A stretch of 64,000 nucleotides of DNA from Rhodoferax aquaticus (lineage in GTDB: Bacteria > Pseudomonadota > Gammaproteobacteria > Burkholderiales > Burkholderiaceae_C), in the NCBI RefSeq assembly GCF_006974105.1, contig NZ_CP036282.1, forward strand, positions 868,001-932,000, read 5' to 3'. Below are positions 17,412 to 26,530 of this stretch, piece after piece. The notes beneath the pieces are model-generated. The model did not search any database. It had not been told where the DNA came from and saw nothing but the letters and a program-made list of their open reading frames with translations. How positions within the stretch are numbered: the stretch's first letter is position 1; each line of letters starts with the position of its first letter. A program made the translations under genes and the position numbers.

Positions 17412-17945
17412 ATGCCCCACTCCCGTACTGAACCATCCAGTCCTGCCGCTGCCTTGCCCAGCACCGATGCGGGCAGCAACGCCGAGGTCGTGTTTGAGCC
17501 CGAGTTCATCACCGGCTTGACCAAGATTTTTGAAGAAAGCATTGTCTTTAACCAAACCATTGGGCTGAAGATCACGCAGCTGTTGCCGCAGCGGGTGAGT
17601 GCGCGCATTGACATGCGCCCGGCGCTGGTGGGGCACTACAGCTACAACCGCATCCACGGTGGCGTGATCAGCGCGGGGCTGGACGCCATGGGCGGCTTGG
17701 CCGTGATGGCCGCCATCGGCGCGCGCCATATGGACGAGTCTCCGTTCGCCCGTCTGCACCGCTTTGCCAAGCTAGGCACCATAGACCTGCGGGTGGACTA
17801 CTTGCGCCCCGGCATTGGCGAGTACTTTGTGCTGCATGCTGAAGTTATGCGCCTAGGCTCGCGCGTGGCGTCTACCCGCATGGAGTTTGTGGGGGCCGAC
17901 GGCAAGCTGTTGTCCACCGGCTCGGCGGCGTACATCGTGTCGTGA
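17412..17945 (+). CDS. PaaI-type thioesterase
   Basis: 177-residue hot-dog thioesterase. The signature RIHGGVISAGLDAMGGLA is near residue 77, with the HGG turn used for CoA thioester hydrolysis. A ~35-residue disordered N-terminus (PSSPAAALPSTDAGS) precedes the domain. It is the last gene of the TetR-led operon, nine bases after the acyl-CoA dehydrogenase. Confidence 0.78.
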   Translation: MPHSRTEPSSPAAALPSTDAGSNAEVVFEPEFITGLTKIFEESIVFNQTIGLKITQLLPQRVSARIDMRPALVGHYSYNRIHGGVISAGLDAMGGLAVMAAIGARHMDESPFARLHRFAKLGTIDLRVDYLRPGIGEYFVLHAEVMRLGSRVASTRMEFVGADGKLLSTGSAAYIVS

Positions 17946-18138
17946 GGCCCACCTGCTTTTGCCGTGGCCGGCTGGATCAGGCGCGGCGCTGCACCGCCAA
18001 CGTGGGCGGCTGGTCTGGGTTGGGTGTATAACCTAGCCCTCTTCAGTGGTGCGTGGGGCTTGCAATTGCGGCACCCGCAATCACTCACCAGATATCACCA
18101 AGCGCCATAGAGCGCTATTACAGCAAGGAAGCATCAGC

Positions 18139-18849
18139 ATGGGCGCGCAGTGGAAAGCAAAAGGTAAGGAACTGGCGGCAAACGCCAAAGGGCGTTTGTT
18201 TGGACGCTTGGCCAAGGACATCATGATTGCTGCGCGCAATGGCGCAGACCCGGCCGGTAACTCCAAGCTGCGCTTGGTCTTGGAGCAGGCCCGCAAGGTG
18301 TCTATGCCCAAGGACACGCTGGAGCGTGCGATCAAAAAGGGTGCGGGCTTGACGGGTGAGGCAGTTAACTTTGAACACGTGATGTACGAAGGTTTTGCCC
18401 CCCACCGCGTGGCGGTGATGGTGGAGTGCCTGACCGACAACGTGAACCGCACCGCGCCTGAAATGCGCGTGTTGTTTCGTAAAGGGCAACTGGGCACCTC
18501 GGGTTCCGTGTCCTGGGACTTTGACCACGTGGGCATGATTGAAGCCGAACCTACGGCTGCCGGTGCAGACGCTGAGGTCGCCGCAATTGAAGCCGGTGCC
18601 CAAGACTTTGAGGCCGCTGAAGAGGGCGCCACCCTGTTCTTGACCGACCCCACCGATTTGGACTTGGTGAGCCGCGCCTTGCCCGCGCACGGCTTTACGG
18701 TGCTGACCGCCAAACTGGGTTACAAGCCCAAGAACCCGATTGATCCGGCGAGCTTGAGCGCCGAGCAACTGGAAGAAGTGGAAGCGTTTTTGGCCGCCAT
18801 CGACGGCAACGACGACGTGCAAAACGTCTACGTAGGGCTGGCCGGTTAA
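18139..18849 (+). CDS. yebC: YebC/PmpR-family protein
   Basis: 236-residue YebC-family protein of standard length. It starts [20 protein letters not shown] (the usual start is MAGHSKWANIKH or a close variant) and carries [20 protein letters not shown] and AIKKGAG. The family was long called transcriptional regulators; more recent work places members at the ribosome, relieving stalls at proline stretches. The ATG is preceded by AAGGAAG. The ~190-base gap upstream contains GC-rich inverted segments but no gene. Confidence 0.88.
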   Translation: MGAQWKAKGKELAANAKGRLFGRLAKDIMIAARNGADPAGNSKLRLVLEQARKVSMPKDTLERAIKKGAGLTGEAVNFEHVMYEGFAPHRVAVMVECLTDNVNRTAPEMRVLFRKGQLGTSGSVSWDFDHVGMIEAEPTAAGADAEVAAIEAGAQDFEAAEEGATLFLTDPTDLDLVSRALPAHGFTVLTAKLGYKPKNPIDPASLSAEQLEEVEAFLAAIDGNDDVQNVYVGLAG

Positions 18850-18895
18850 GGTTTTTAGGGCACGTCTATTCAGAAGCGGCTTCCACGCTCAAAGC

Positions 18896-19336
18896 CTAGG
18901 TGTTTGCAGTTTTGAAGGCGGGTAGCAAGGCACCCAAACGCGCACCCATTTCAGCACCCAGGGCTTGCAGGCCGCTCATGGGGCGCACCATGACTTCGAA
19001 GTCAACGATGAGGCCGTCATCATCGAAGCGCACCATGTCGATGCCTTTGATGGCTTTGTCCCCCACCATGGCGCTGAACTCCAGCACCACGCTCATGCCG
19101 TCTTCATTCACAAACTGGCGGTGGTATTTGAACTGGGTAAACACGCCGATGACGGTCGTCACAATGAGAGCGACGGCTTGTGCGCTGGCATAAGGCTTGT
19201 GGGCCATGGGGGAACGAAAGCTGGCTTGTGGGTGCAGCAAATCGGGCAAACCTTCTAGATTGCCAGAGGCCACCATGGCGTGCCATTTTTCAAGGGATGC
19301 CGCTATGGCGGGCGACAAAGGCGCAGCTTGCAGCAT
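18896..19336 (-). CDS. NTF2/SnoaL-like protein
   Basis: 146-residue single-domain NTF2-like protein: LEKWHAMVASGNLEGLPDLL then HPQASFRSPMAH and VLEFSAMVGDKAIKGIDMVR. The start at 19336 has AGGAGA upstream and is preferred over an in-frame ATG at 19402. It is convergent with yebC. Function unknown; family members bind or transform small hydrophobic molecules. Confidence 0.68.
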   Translation of the reverse strand: MLQAAPLSPAIAASLEKWHAMVASGNLEGLPDLLHPQASFRSPMAHKPYASAQAVALIVTTVIGVFTQFKYHRQFVNEDGMSVVLEFSAMVGDKAIKGIDMVRFDDDGLIVDFEVMVRPMSGLQALGAEMGARLGALLPAFKTANT

Positions 19337-19476
19337 GGGCGCTCTCCTGGCGAATGCGTTGAGGGATGCATGCACTGTGCTCGACAAGGCATGTCGTACC
19401 ACTGTAAGTGGCCCACCGTGCCCCTGTCAATGCGCTTGTACCCGGTGACCCTGCCTCAGGCTAGATGTGCGTGCGC

Positions 19477-20616
19477 TCAGGCTTCGCTCAGGTTGTCTGC
19501 GTACACGCACACTTGGTTGCGGCCCGAGTTTTTGGCTTGGTACAGGGCCAAGTCGGCGCGCGCCAAGAGGTCAGACTCTTGCTCCCGCGCGGAGCCAGGG
19601 CCCATCCCTCTGGCCACGCCAATGCTGACGGTAAAGTGCATGCTTTCGCCCTTGGGGCCCGTGGTTTCGCTTTGCTCGACCGCTAAGCGCATGCGCTCCG
19701 CCAATGCGAATGCGGCTTTCACCGTGGTCGCAGGCAACAGCACAGAAAACTCTTCTCCACCCATGCGTGCAAAGACGTCACTGTGGCGGCCCAAGACGCG
19801 GTGGCCAATTTCAGTGAGCTTGAGGATGACGCGGTCTCCAGCGGCGCGACCATATTGTTCGTTGATGCGTCGGAGGTGGTCGATGTCAATGGCCAAAACC
19901 GAAGGTGCAGCGCCATGCAAACGTCCCTCAGCCATGGCCCGCTTTAAGTAGGGTTTGAAGAATGTTCCGTTGTGTGCGCCGGTGAGCGCATCATGGTTGG
20001 ACTCGTACTCGAACAGCCGCTCTAAACGGTAGCTTTGCAGGTATTTGAGCTCCGACGCGGTGGCACCCCCAATCACCACCACACAGGATGGCCACATGAG
20101 CGCGCTGTACAAGCCATGTTCAAAGCCTTGCACCCAGCCCGCCAAAGCCATGGCCGGGGGAATGCAGGTGCCTACGACGACCAAGCCCAAAGTCACCCGC
20201 CACGAAAACCCGGGAAACACCGCCAATGCCATCAGCATGAAAAACATGAAGCCGCCTAGGCCCAGCGAGAAACCGTTGTGCAGGCGGTCCAAAGTCATGA
20301 CGAACACCACCACCGACACCCAGCCGGTCAGCACCGCAATGGGGACCAAAATACTGGCCCGCGTGCGGGTCAGGGCGTTGTACACATTCACCAGCAAGAC
20401 CAAATACCAAAGGTGTAGCAGCACGGTGTTTTTTGCACCCTCTGGATCCGTGGTGTAGTCCCAACCCCACATGGCGCAGCCAAAGAGCGTGGCGCACAGT
20501 TGCAGCAGCGCAAACTGCAGGCGATGGTCTTCCAGCTTGTGCTCTAAGTAGTCACGGCTTGGCCGCCAGATGTAGGCCAAGTCTTCTGCCATGCTGGACA
20601 AGCTTAGAGCTGGCAT
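19477..20616 (-). CDS. Membrane diguanylate cyclase
   Basis: 379-residue enzyme predicted to make c-di-GMP from two GTP. About six membrane helices (residues ~30-200) form an MASE-like sensor, followed directly by a GGDEF domain. The active-site loop is intact as MGGEEF, with an inhibitory RxxD site (RHSD) five residues upstream. The family's DxLTGLxNR segment is slightly altered (HDALTGAHNGTFF). The start is ATG 20616 after AAGGCGAG. The ligand sensed by the membrane part is unknown. Confidence 0.83.
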   Translation of the reverse strand: MPALSLSSMAEDLAYIWRPSRDYLEHKLEDHRLQFALLQLCATLFGCAMWGWDYTTDPEGAKNTVLLHLWYLVLLVNVYNALTRTRASILVPIAVLTGWVSVVVFVMTLDRLHNGFSLGLGGFMFFMLMALAVFPGFSWRVTLGLVVVGTCIPPAMALAGWVQGFEHGLYSALMWPSCVVVIGGATASELKYLQSYRLERLFEYESNHDALTGAHNGTFFKPYLKRAMAEGRLHGAAPSVLAIDIDHLRRINEQYGRAAGDRVILKLTEIGHRVLGRHSDVFARMGGEEFSVLLPATTVKAAFALAERMRLAVEQSETTGPKGESMHFTVSIGVARGMGPGSAREQESDLLARADLALYQAKNSGRNQVCVYADNLSEA

Positions 20617-20851
20617 AACTCGCCTTCCACCAAGATCAGCCTGCGTGCGCGCTGGATGGACAGGCTGGTGGCCACCCAAGTAGTGGCCTCTTTCAACAAA
20701 CTCAACATGTAGGGTCCCAAATGCAAAACCCCCGGAGTGATGGGCTCCAGGGGCTCGCGTATTTTAGGAGACTGACTCTAGCCGAGCGGGGGCAGCGGTG
20801 ATGTATCCACCTCTTGCCTGCGTGTTTTTTGTGACGGCATGTGTCGATTGG

Positions 20852-20863
20852 TTACACGTGTAA
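20852..20863. promoter_or_regulatory. Perfect 12-bp palindrome TTACACGTGTAA
   Basis: The symmetric TTACACGTGTAA stands alone in the gap between the transglutaminase-like and diguanylate cyclase genes, 236 bases upstream of the latter. It could be a dimeric regulator site; no partner is identified. The rest of the gap (20617-20901) holds a CCCC-GGAG/CTCC-GGGG imperfect hairpin near 20735 and nothing coding. Confidence 0.3.
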
Positions 20864-20901
20864 GTAGGGCCACGCATGCGGTATGCATCCCCTACGGTGA
20901 T

Positions 20902-21708
20902 CTACGCCGTGGGGACTTCATCGGCCCAGACTTCAAAGCGCTTCAAGATGTTGGGTCCAAAGGTGTTGGTCAGCGCCACATCGCACGCATCTCGCCCTCT
21001 TGCCATGAGCACGCGCCCGACGCGGGGGGTGTTGTTGCGGGCATCAAAGGTGTACCAACGGTCACCCAAAAAGGCCTCGAACCAGCCTGCGAAGTCCATG
21101 GGGGCTGGCACCGCCGGGATACGTATGTCACCCAAATAGCCGGTGCAGTAGCGGGCAGGAATGTTCATGCAGCGGCATAAGGCGATCGCCAAGTGCGCAT
21201 GGTCACGGCAGACGCCTTGGCCTTCTTGGTAGGCCTCCCATGCCGTGCGGGTGCGGCGCGCAAACTGGTACCCGAACTGGATGTGGTGGTGTACAAAATC
21301 GCAAATGGCCTGCACCCTTGCCCAGCCGGTAGGGCCGCCCCCAAAGTGGGACCAGGCTATGTCAGCCAACAAATCTGTTTCTACATAGCGGCTACCCAGC
21401 AGATAGAGCAGGGTGGATTCCGGTAGGTACTCTACCGGGGTTTGCCTTGCCGTGGGGTCTTGCGCATCTGGCAGGCCATGGTCCTTGACCAGGGCATGGC
21501 TGCGCAGGATGAAGAGGCCCTGCGGAGCCACCAAACGGCTGCACCAGTTGCCAAAATGGTCGCGATAAGACCTTACTTCTACGCTGGGCTGCGTAAGCAA
21601 GTGGTCTGGGTATACCAAGTCGCCCGAGCGGGAGTCATGGATGCTCAATGCCAAGAGCATGGGGGTGGGGGCGGGACATTCATACTCCATCTCGAAGCCA
21701 AGCCGCAT
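20902..21708 (-). CDS. Transglutaminase-like domain protein
   Basis: 268-residue protein with a bacterial N-terminal beta domain (starting MRLGFEMEYECPAPTPM) and a transglutaminase-like core. The nucleophile region GVCRDHAHLAIALCRCMNIP is clear. The segment that normally holds the catalytic His reads MDFAGWFEAFLGDRWYTFDA, without an obvious His, while the Asp region is kept. A longer start at 21753 is possible; no Shine-Dalgarno supports either. Members act as peptidases or amidases; whether this one is active is uncertain. Confidence 0.72.
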   Translation of the reverse strand: MRLGFEMEYECPAPTPMLLALSIHDSRSGDLVYPDHLLTQPSVEVRSYRDHFGNWCSRLVAPQGLFILRSHALVKDHGLPDAQDPTARQTPVEYLPESTLLYLLGSRYVETDLLADIAWSHFGGGPTGWARVQAICDFVHHHIQFGYQFARRTRTAWEAYQEGQGVCRDHAHLAIALCRCMNIPARYCTGYLGDIRIPAVPAPMDFAGWFEAFLGDRWYTFDARNNTPRVGRVLMARGRDACDVALTNTFGPNILKRFEVWADEVPTA

Positions 21709-21889
21709 TTGGAGAGCCGTGTTGGGCTGTTGCAGAGGTACTGGCGTGTGCATGAGGCTTTGGGGGACCGTCCGCGCCAGCGAGGGGTCTAGCCGAACAG
21801 CAGAACTTGTCGCAGGTTGTACCCAGTGTAGGCTGCAACGCAGTTGCAGGGTTGCCTCATGCGCGCCGTGGACGCGTTGACTTGATTTT

Positions 21890-22378
21890 TCACAAATCTT
21901 GTTGCTTGCGCAGGGCATCAAACCTTTGCAGCGTTTCCAGGCGCATTTCTTTGCGGACCTGGGCTGCGAGGTGGCGGCGGCGTTCGTCGGGGGTGCTGGG
22001 TTCTAGGGGCGGCACGGCGACGGGCTTGCGCGCATCGTCCACGGCGACCATAGTGAAGAAGCAGCTATTGACATGGCGTACCTGGCGTTGCTGGATGTTC
22101 TCAGCAATCACTTTGATGCCCACCTCCATGGACGAGGTGCCTGTATAGTTGACCGAGGCCAAAAATGTGACCAACTCACCCACATGGATGGGTTGGCGAA
22201 ACGTCACTTGGTCTACCGTGAGGGTGACCACGTAGCGCCCCGCATAGCGGCTGGCGCAGGCATAAGCCACCTGGTCCAGCAGCTTGAGCAGGTTGCCCCC
22301 GTGCACATTGCCGGAGAAGTTGGCGGTGTCAGGCGTCATCAGCACCGTCATGGTGAGTTGGTGAAGGGGCAGGTCCAT
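21890..22378 (-). CDS. Acyl-CoA thioesterase (YciA/BFIT type)
   Basis: 162-residue hot-dog acyl-CoA hydrolase. The signature NVHGGNLLKLLDQVAYACAS near residue 24 carries the HGG turn and helix with Asp, and VDQVTFRQPIHVGELV follows. The ATG at 22378 is chosen; a GTG at 22411 is possible. It hydrolyses acyl-CoA in the cytoplasm; chain specificity is not predictable. Confidence 0.8.
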   Translation of the reverse strand: MDLPLHQLTMTVLMTPDTANFSGNVHGGNLLKLLDQVAYACASRYAGRYVVTLTVDQVTFRQPIHVGELVTFLASVNYTGTSSMEVGIKVIAENIQQRQVRHVNSCFFTMVAVDDARKPVAVPPLEPSTPDERRRHLAAQVRKEMRLETLQRFDALRKQQDL

Positions 22379-22436
22379 AGGATGCTGATACAGAGTGGCT
22401 AAGGCCGCCACTGTAACGCGCGGCCTTGAGCGAGGG

Positions 22437-22778
22437 CTACTTTGTTGCTGTGGGTTCTATGACCGTGACCACGATGGCGCCGTCTCGCTTCTCGGCATTG
22501 AACTGCACTTTGTCGCCTGGCTTGACCTTGTCGAGCAGGCTGGGGTCTGCCACTCTAAAGACCATGGTCATAGGGGGCATGTCCATGGACTTCAGTTCAC
22601 CATGCTTGAGGGTGATTTTTTGGGCTTCTTTGTCAATCTTGCGGACTTCTCCCAGGTTGGGCGCAGCGTCGCTTTGGGCCCAGACAGGGGCAAGTAGGGT
22701 GGCCGTCAGCCCTAAGGTTAGCGCCAGGGGGCGCAGGGCGTTTTGCAGCATGTGGGTCATGGTGGATGAATATGTCAT
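22437..22778 (-). CDS. CusF-like periplasmic copper-binding protein
   Basis: 113-residue protein with a signal peptide (to about residue 34, cutting after VWA) and a CusF/CopZ-like beta-barrel domain. By alignment with E. coli CusF the ligands His59, Met70 and Met72 are kept (KHGELKSMDMPPMTM), but the cation-pi tryptophan is replaced by Met67. It is the last gene of the copper operon, following the cupredoxin by 25 bases. It probably carries Cu(I) in the periplasm. AAGGACC lies upstream of the chosen ATG; ATG 22760 is an alternative. Confidence 0.75.
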   Translation of the reverse strand: MTYSSTMTHMLQNALRPLALTLGLTATLLAPVWAQSDAAPNLGEVRKIDKEAQKITLKHGELKSMDMPPMTMVFRVADPSLLDKVKPGDKVQFNAEKRDGAIVVTVIEPTATK

Positions 22779-22803
22779 GGCGGTGCAGGTCCTTCTTGAG
22801 AGA

Positions 22804-23322
22804 TTACGGGGCTGTGCTGGTGGGTTTGCTTGCTTTGGCTTTGGCTGCCGCCACGGCAATATTGCCTTTCATGCCGGCGTCAAAATGCCCTACTTGAAGG
22901 CATGCAAAGCCTACTGAGCCGGAACGCGTGAACTTCCAAAGCATCTCCCCGGTTTGCCCGGGTTTGACGGTGAGCATGTTGTCGTCGGCGTGTTCCATCT
23001 CCGGGTTTTTCTTCATGAGCTCGTAGTGGTCAGCCAGGTCTTGGGTGCTGCCCAGGACAAATTCGTGGCTGAGTTGGCCGGAGTTTTTGATGACAAAGCG
23101 AATGGTCTCGCCTTGCTTGACTTGGATGGCAGACGGTGTAAATCGCATGGCATCGCTCATGTCGACGTGTATGGTGCGGCTGATGTCTTGTGCCTTGCCC
23201 GCCACACCCATGCTGGCGGCAGTGTGGCCATGGCCGCCCGCATGGCTTCCTGTGGCAAAAGCGGCGTTTGGGCCCGTCAGTAGGGCGCAGGCTGCTATGA
23301 AGTTAATAGTGTTTTGTTTCAT
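22804..23322 (-). CDS. Periplasmic cupredoxin
   Basis: 172-residue exported blue-copper-type protein. The signal peptide is about residues 1-23, followed by a His/Gly-rich stretch (GSHAGGHGHT). The copper ligands of a type-1 site are in order: His86 (SGQLSHEFVL), Cys141, His146 and Met151 (CLQVGHFDAGM). The Ala/Lys-rich tail is disordered. The frame is open to 23616, but that part is Arg/Pro-rich and has no signal peptide. It lies between a multicopper oxidase and a CusF-like gene and probably exchanges electrons or copper with them. Confidence 0.8.
   Translation of the reverse strand: MKQNTINFIAACALLTGPNAAFATGSHAGGHGHTAASMGVAGKAQDISRTIHVDMSDAMRFTPSAIQVKQGETIRFVIKNSGQLSHEFVLGSTQDLADHYELMKKNPEMEHADDNMLTVKPGQTGEMLWKFTRSGSVGFACLQVGHFDAGMKGNIAVAAAKAKASKPTSTAP
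23283..23308 (+). repeat. Dispersed repeat, partial copy F (in coding region)
   Basis: GCAGGCTGCTATGAAGTTAA then TAG matches the core of the repeat at 43889 at most positions. It falls within the signal-peptide codons of the cupredoxin gene. The shorter match makes this copy less certain than the others. Confidence 0.4.
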
Positions 23323-23371
23323 GTGAGTCTCAGTCTGTTGAACCATGGATTGCGAGGGAGGCGTCGGCAGC

Positions 23372-24784
23372 TCAGTGCTGCATAGGCCCTTGGGGCTTTC
23401 TGACCTGTACTTGGGTGGTGTGGGCCGGTGTGGCGGCCATGGGCATGGGGCCTTGTGTTTCGGACTGGAAGCGCGCGGGTTCGGGCAAAGCCCCCGTCCA
23501 CTCAAAAGCCTGCGTGCCCTTGGGCTGTTGGTACCACCCCGGGTCTTTGTAGTCGCCGGGCTTTTGGTCTTTGCGGACTTTGAGAATGCTGAACATGCCT
23601 CCCATCTCCACGCCACCGTAGGGGCCTGTGCCGGTCATCATGGGGGCCGTGTTTTCGGGCAAGGGCATTTCCATGTCCCCCATATCGGCCATGCCACGCT
23701 CGCCCATCATCATGTAGTCGGGCAGGGCTTTTTGGAGCTTGGGCACCAAGCCCCGGTGGTCTACCCCGATGAGGTTGGGCACGTCATGGCCCATGGCGTT
23801 CATGGTGTGGTGGCTTTTGTGGCAGTGAAACGCCCAGTCGCCCGGCTCGTCGGCTAAAAATTCGAACTGGCGCATCTGGCCCACCCCGATGTCGGTGGTG
23901 ATTTCTGGCACGCGGGCGCTGAGCGGCCATGGGCCACCGTCGCTCCCTGTGACCTTGAATTCATGGCCGTGCAAATGGATGGGGTGGTTGGTCATGGTGA
24001 GGTTGCCCACTCGGATGCGCACCTTGTCGCCCAAACGCACATTCAGCGTGTCAATGCCGGGGAACACGCGGCTGTTCCAAGACCAGAGGTTGAAGTCCAG
24101 CATGGTCATGGTCTTTGGGGTCATGGCCCCGGGCTCAATGTCGTAGGCGTTGAGCAGGAACACGAAATCGCGGTCTACCTCCTCAATCAAAGGGCTGGGC
24201 GTCTTGGGGTGGGTGACCCAAAAGCCCATCATGCCCATGGCCATTTGGGTCATCTCGTCGGCATGGGGGTGGTACATAAACGTGCCAGGCCGTCTGGCGA
24301 TGAACTCGTAGACAAAGGTTTTGCCAACACCTATGGGCGCTTGGTTGAGGCCAGAGACCCCATCCATGCCGTTGGGCAAACGTTGTCCATGCCAGTGCAC
24401 ACTGGTGTGTTCGGGCAGCTTGTTCGTGACAAATACGCGCACACGGTCACCCTCGACCACCTCGATCGTGGGGCCCGGGCTTTGGCCGTTGTAGCCCCAC
24501 ATATGGGCTTTAAAGCCCGGTGCCATTTCGCGCACCACGGGTTCGGCCACCAAGTGGAACTCTTTGACGCCTTGGTTCATGCGCCAAGGCAGTGTCCATC
24601 CATTCAGAGTGACCACAGGGCGGTAAGGCCTGCCGGTGTTGGGTGCCAATGGAGGCATGGTGTTGGGGCTGGTTTGCAGCACAGGCTCAGGCAGTGCGGC
24701 CATGGCCACCCGGCTGACCGAGGCGGCGGCTACTGCGCCAAGCGCCGTGGCTGCGGCACCGTTGAAAAAATGTCGTCTTTGCAT
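23372..24784 (-). CDS. Multicopper oxidase, two-domain spacing
   Basis: 470-residue exported oxidase, probably oxidising Cu(I) in the periplasm. The N-terminus has a Tat-like signal (QRRHFF). Copper ligands are complete: His130/His132 (HWHG), His172/His174 (HPH), His267/270/272 (HPIHLHGH) and HCHxxxH with Met331. Only ~190 residues separate the first and last clusters, as in two-domain laccases rather than three-domain CueO/CopA. A ~140-residue C-terminal extension contains a Met-rich segment (MGERGMADMGDMEMPLPE). Neighbours (TolC, cupredoxin, CusF-like) point to copper tolerance. Confidence 0.83.
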   Translation of the reverse strand: MQRRHFFNGAAATALGAVAAASVSRVAMAALPEPVLQTSPNTMPPLAPNTGRPYRPVVTLNGWTLPWRMNQGVKEFHLVAEPVVREMAPGFKAHMWGYNGQSPGPTIEVVEGDRVRVFVTNKLPEHTSVHWHGQRLPNGMDGVSGLNQAPIGVGKTFVYEFIARRPGTFMYHPHADEMTQMAMGMMGFWVTHPKTPSPLIEEVDRDFVFLLNAYDIEPGAMTPKTMTMLDFNLWSWNSRVFPGIDTLNVRLGDKVRIRVGNLTMTNHPIHLHGHEFKVTGSDGGPWPLSARVPEITTDIGVGQMRQFEFLADEPGDWAFHCHKSHHTMNAMGHDVPNLIGVDHRGLVPKLQKALPDYMMMGERGMADMGDMEMPLPENTAPMMTGTGPYGGVEMGGMFSILKVRKDQKPGDYKDPGWYQQPKGTQAFEWTGALPEPARFQSETQGPMPMAATPAHTTQVQVRKPQGPMQH

Positions 24785-24834
24785 GGTGTGTGGTGTTCTG
24801 TAGAAAATGGTTTGGAGGGGCGTGAGGGCGTTGG

Positions 24835-26079
24835 CTAGTGCCCACCGGACCCTGACGCCGTTGTTGTCCGATTGGCGCTGTTGCCCTCTGCAAGAGAGCC
24901 CCGCTCAGCGGACACGCCACGCAAGAGCGCTGCCAGGCCAATGTGGGCGAGCCAAAAGTCGCGCTGCGCGTCGGTGGCGCTGGCTTTGGTTTGGCTGAGT
25001 GTCTGGCTTTGTGCCAGGCTCTCAAACACACTGACCAACATGCCGTTGTAGCGCAGCACCAGCTCGTCTTGGATGAACTGTTGCAGGGGCAAAACTTCGT
25101 TTTGGTAGTGCTGGGCAAGGTCGTAGGTGCTGCGGTACCGGTAATACGCCTCGCGCGCTTCGCTGCGCGCTTGGACTGCTGCCACCCGCACACTGGCCGC
25201 GTCGCCCATGGCGTCCCACAAAGCGTCCGCGCTGGCAGGCTGCGGCGTGCGGCGCTTTTGCTGCCACTGTGCGGTTTGCAGGTTCAATGCCACCCTGGCA
25301 TTCAGTACGTCGGCCTCCATGTTGGGCAGCTCGGTGGGTCGCTCCGGTAGCTCGGGCAAGGCCGTGGGAAGCTCAAACTGTGTATCTAGGCCCCAAAGCC
25401 CCAGCAGTTGGATCAAGGCCTCTTTCGCAGCAAAGGCTTGCATCTGTGCGCGCGCCAGCTGGATGCTTGCCTCTGATACCTGTGCTTGCTGTTTGGCTTG
25501 CGCAAGCTTGCTCGCGTTGCCCACCTGGGTCATTCGGCGGCTGAGTTCCCCTGCCGCTTCTGCCGTGGCTTTGGCTTCTTGCAGTGATTGCACGGTTTGC
25601 TGTGCTGCTACGGCGTTGACCCATGCGCTCAGCACCTGCGCACTCAGCACCGTGACCGTTTCTTGCAGTTGGCGCTTGGCGGGGTTGTGGGCCGGGCTCG
25701 CGTCGGTAAGGTCTAAGCCCGCGTGTCCCATCTCGACCTGAAGCGTGGGGTTGTTCAGCAACGCCAGCTTCACTGCGGTGTCTGCATCCATGGGGCGCTG
25801 GCGCACCTGGGCCAAGAGTCGCTTCAGGTGGGCGCTCTCTTGCGCAGGATGGGGCAGCAACACTGCCACAGCTGGGCTATGGGGGTTCGCGCCTAGCGAC
25901 TGCAGGCTCAGTGCTTTGTCTGCCACTTGCGCGTGCAGGGTGCGCACTCCTCGGTCGGGTGCACTGGCTTGGGCGTGGGCGCTGCTCGCACCCATCCATG
26001 TGGACAAGACCATCGCGCCCAAGGCGGTCGCTAGTGTGTGCCGGTGCGTTCTAGGGCCACAGAGGCTCGGTGTGCTCAT
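24835..26079 (-). CDS. TolC-family outer membrane efflux protein
   Basis: 414-residue TolC-type protein. A signal peptide (cut after AHA, about residue 36) is followed by repeated Ala/Gln-rich amphipathic helices (AQQTVQSLQEAKATAEAAGE; RYRSTYDLAQHYQNEVLPLQ) of the periplasmic tunnel. It starts within the stop of the upstream small gene (ATGA overlap). No membrane-fusion protein or RND pump is encoded in this operon, so it must pair with a pump encoded elsewhere or serve another role in the copper set. Confidence 0.78.
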   Translation of the reverse strand: MSTPSLCGPRTHRHTLATALGAMVLSTWMGASSAHAQASAPDRGVRTLHAQVADKALSLQSLGANPHSPAVAVLLPHPAQESAHLKRLLAQVRQRPMDADTAVKLALLNNPTLQVEMGHAGLDLTDASPAHNPAKRQLQETVTVLSAQVLSAWVNAVAAQQTVQSLQEAKATAEAAGELSRRMTQVGNASKLAQAKQQAQVSEASIQLARAQMQAFAAKEALIQLLGLWGLDTQFELPTALPELPERPTELPNMEADVLNARVALNLQTAQWQQKRRTPQPASADALWDAMGDAASVRVAAVQARSEAREAYYRYRSTYDLAQHYQNEVLPLQQFIQDELVLRYNGMLVSVFESLAQSQTLSQTKASATDAQRDFWLAHIGLAALLRGVSAERGSLAEGNSANRTTTASGSGGH

Positions 26080-26429
26080 GGCCTACTCCCCGCGGGTGGT
26101 GTGGGTTGTGGGCTTGTTTGGGACGCGTTGGCTGGCTTGGCCTGCTCTTGTTCCCACTTCAGCAGATCTGGGTAGCCGCGCTTGAACTGCCCCACGTTGG
26201 CGTTGGCTTGTTTCCAGTCGATGCGTGGCTGCTCCACGCCAAGTGGGAAGCCATCAAACGTGGAGTGGTACAGCGCTTTGGGTACAGGCGTCGCGGCCTG
26301 TGCCGCGTCGAGCGCGCTCACCACAAAGGCATGGGTGCTAGGTAATTGGGCAGACGCCTGCATGGCGGTGCCTAGCACCAAGGGTGCAAAAAGCCAAAGC
26401 CTGGAAGCTTGGGCAAGAGAGGTTTTCAT
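26076..26429 (-). CDS. Small periplasmic protein of copper cluster
   Basis: 117-residue exported protein with a signal peptide (cut after ASA, about residue 27), a short folded part (ALYHSTFDGFPLGVEQPRID; FKRGYPDLLKWEQEQ) and a Pro/Ser-rich tail. I do not recognise the family. It overlaps the TolC start by four bases, so it belongs to the copper operon and may assist the outer-membrane component. No metal-binding motif is visible. Confidence 0.6.
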   Translation of the reverse strand: MKTSLAQASRLWLFAPLVLGTAMQASAQLPSTHAFVVSALDAAQAATPVPKALYHSTFDGFPLGVEQPRIDWKQANANVGQFKRGYPDLLKWEQEQAKPANASQTSPQPTPPAGSRP

Positions 26430-26530
26430 GTGTTTTCCTGAGAGTCAATAGCAGCAATGCATGGCATTGCACACGCGGCATGTCACGCTAGGCAACACGC
26501 CATCCACAAGGCCCAATACGGGCGTTGCAC

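Noticed and set aside
16188..17759. 523-codon open frame antisense to the acyl-CoA dehydrogenase and thioesterase genes
   Set aside because: Antisense to two well-supported genes, with shadow-type amino-acid bias.
23323..23616. 98-residue N-terminal extension of the cupredoxin
   Set aside because: Arg/Pro-rich, overlaps the multicopper oxidase gene and hides a clear signal peptide.
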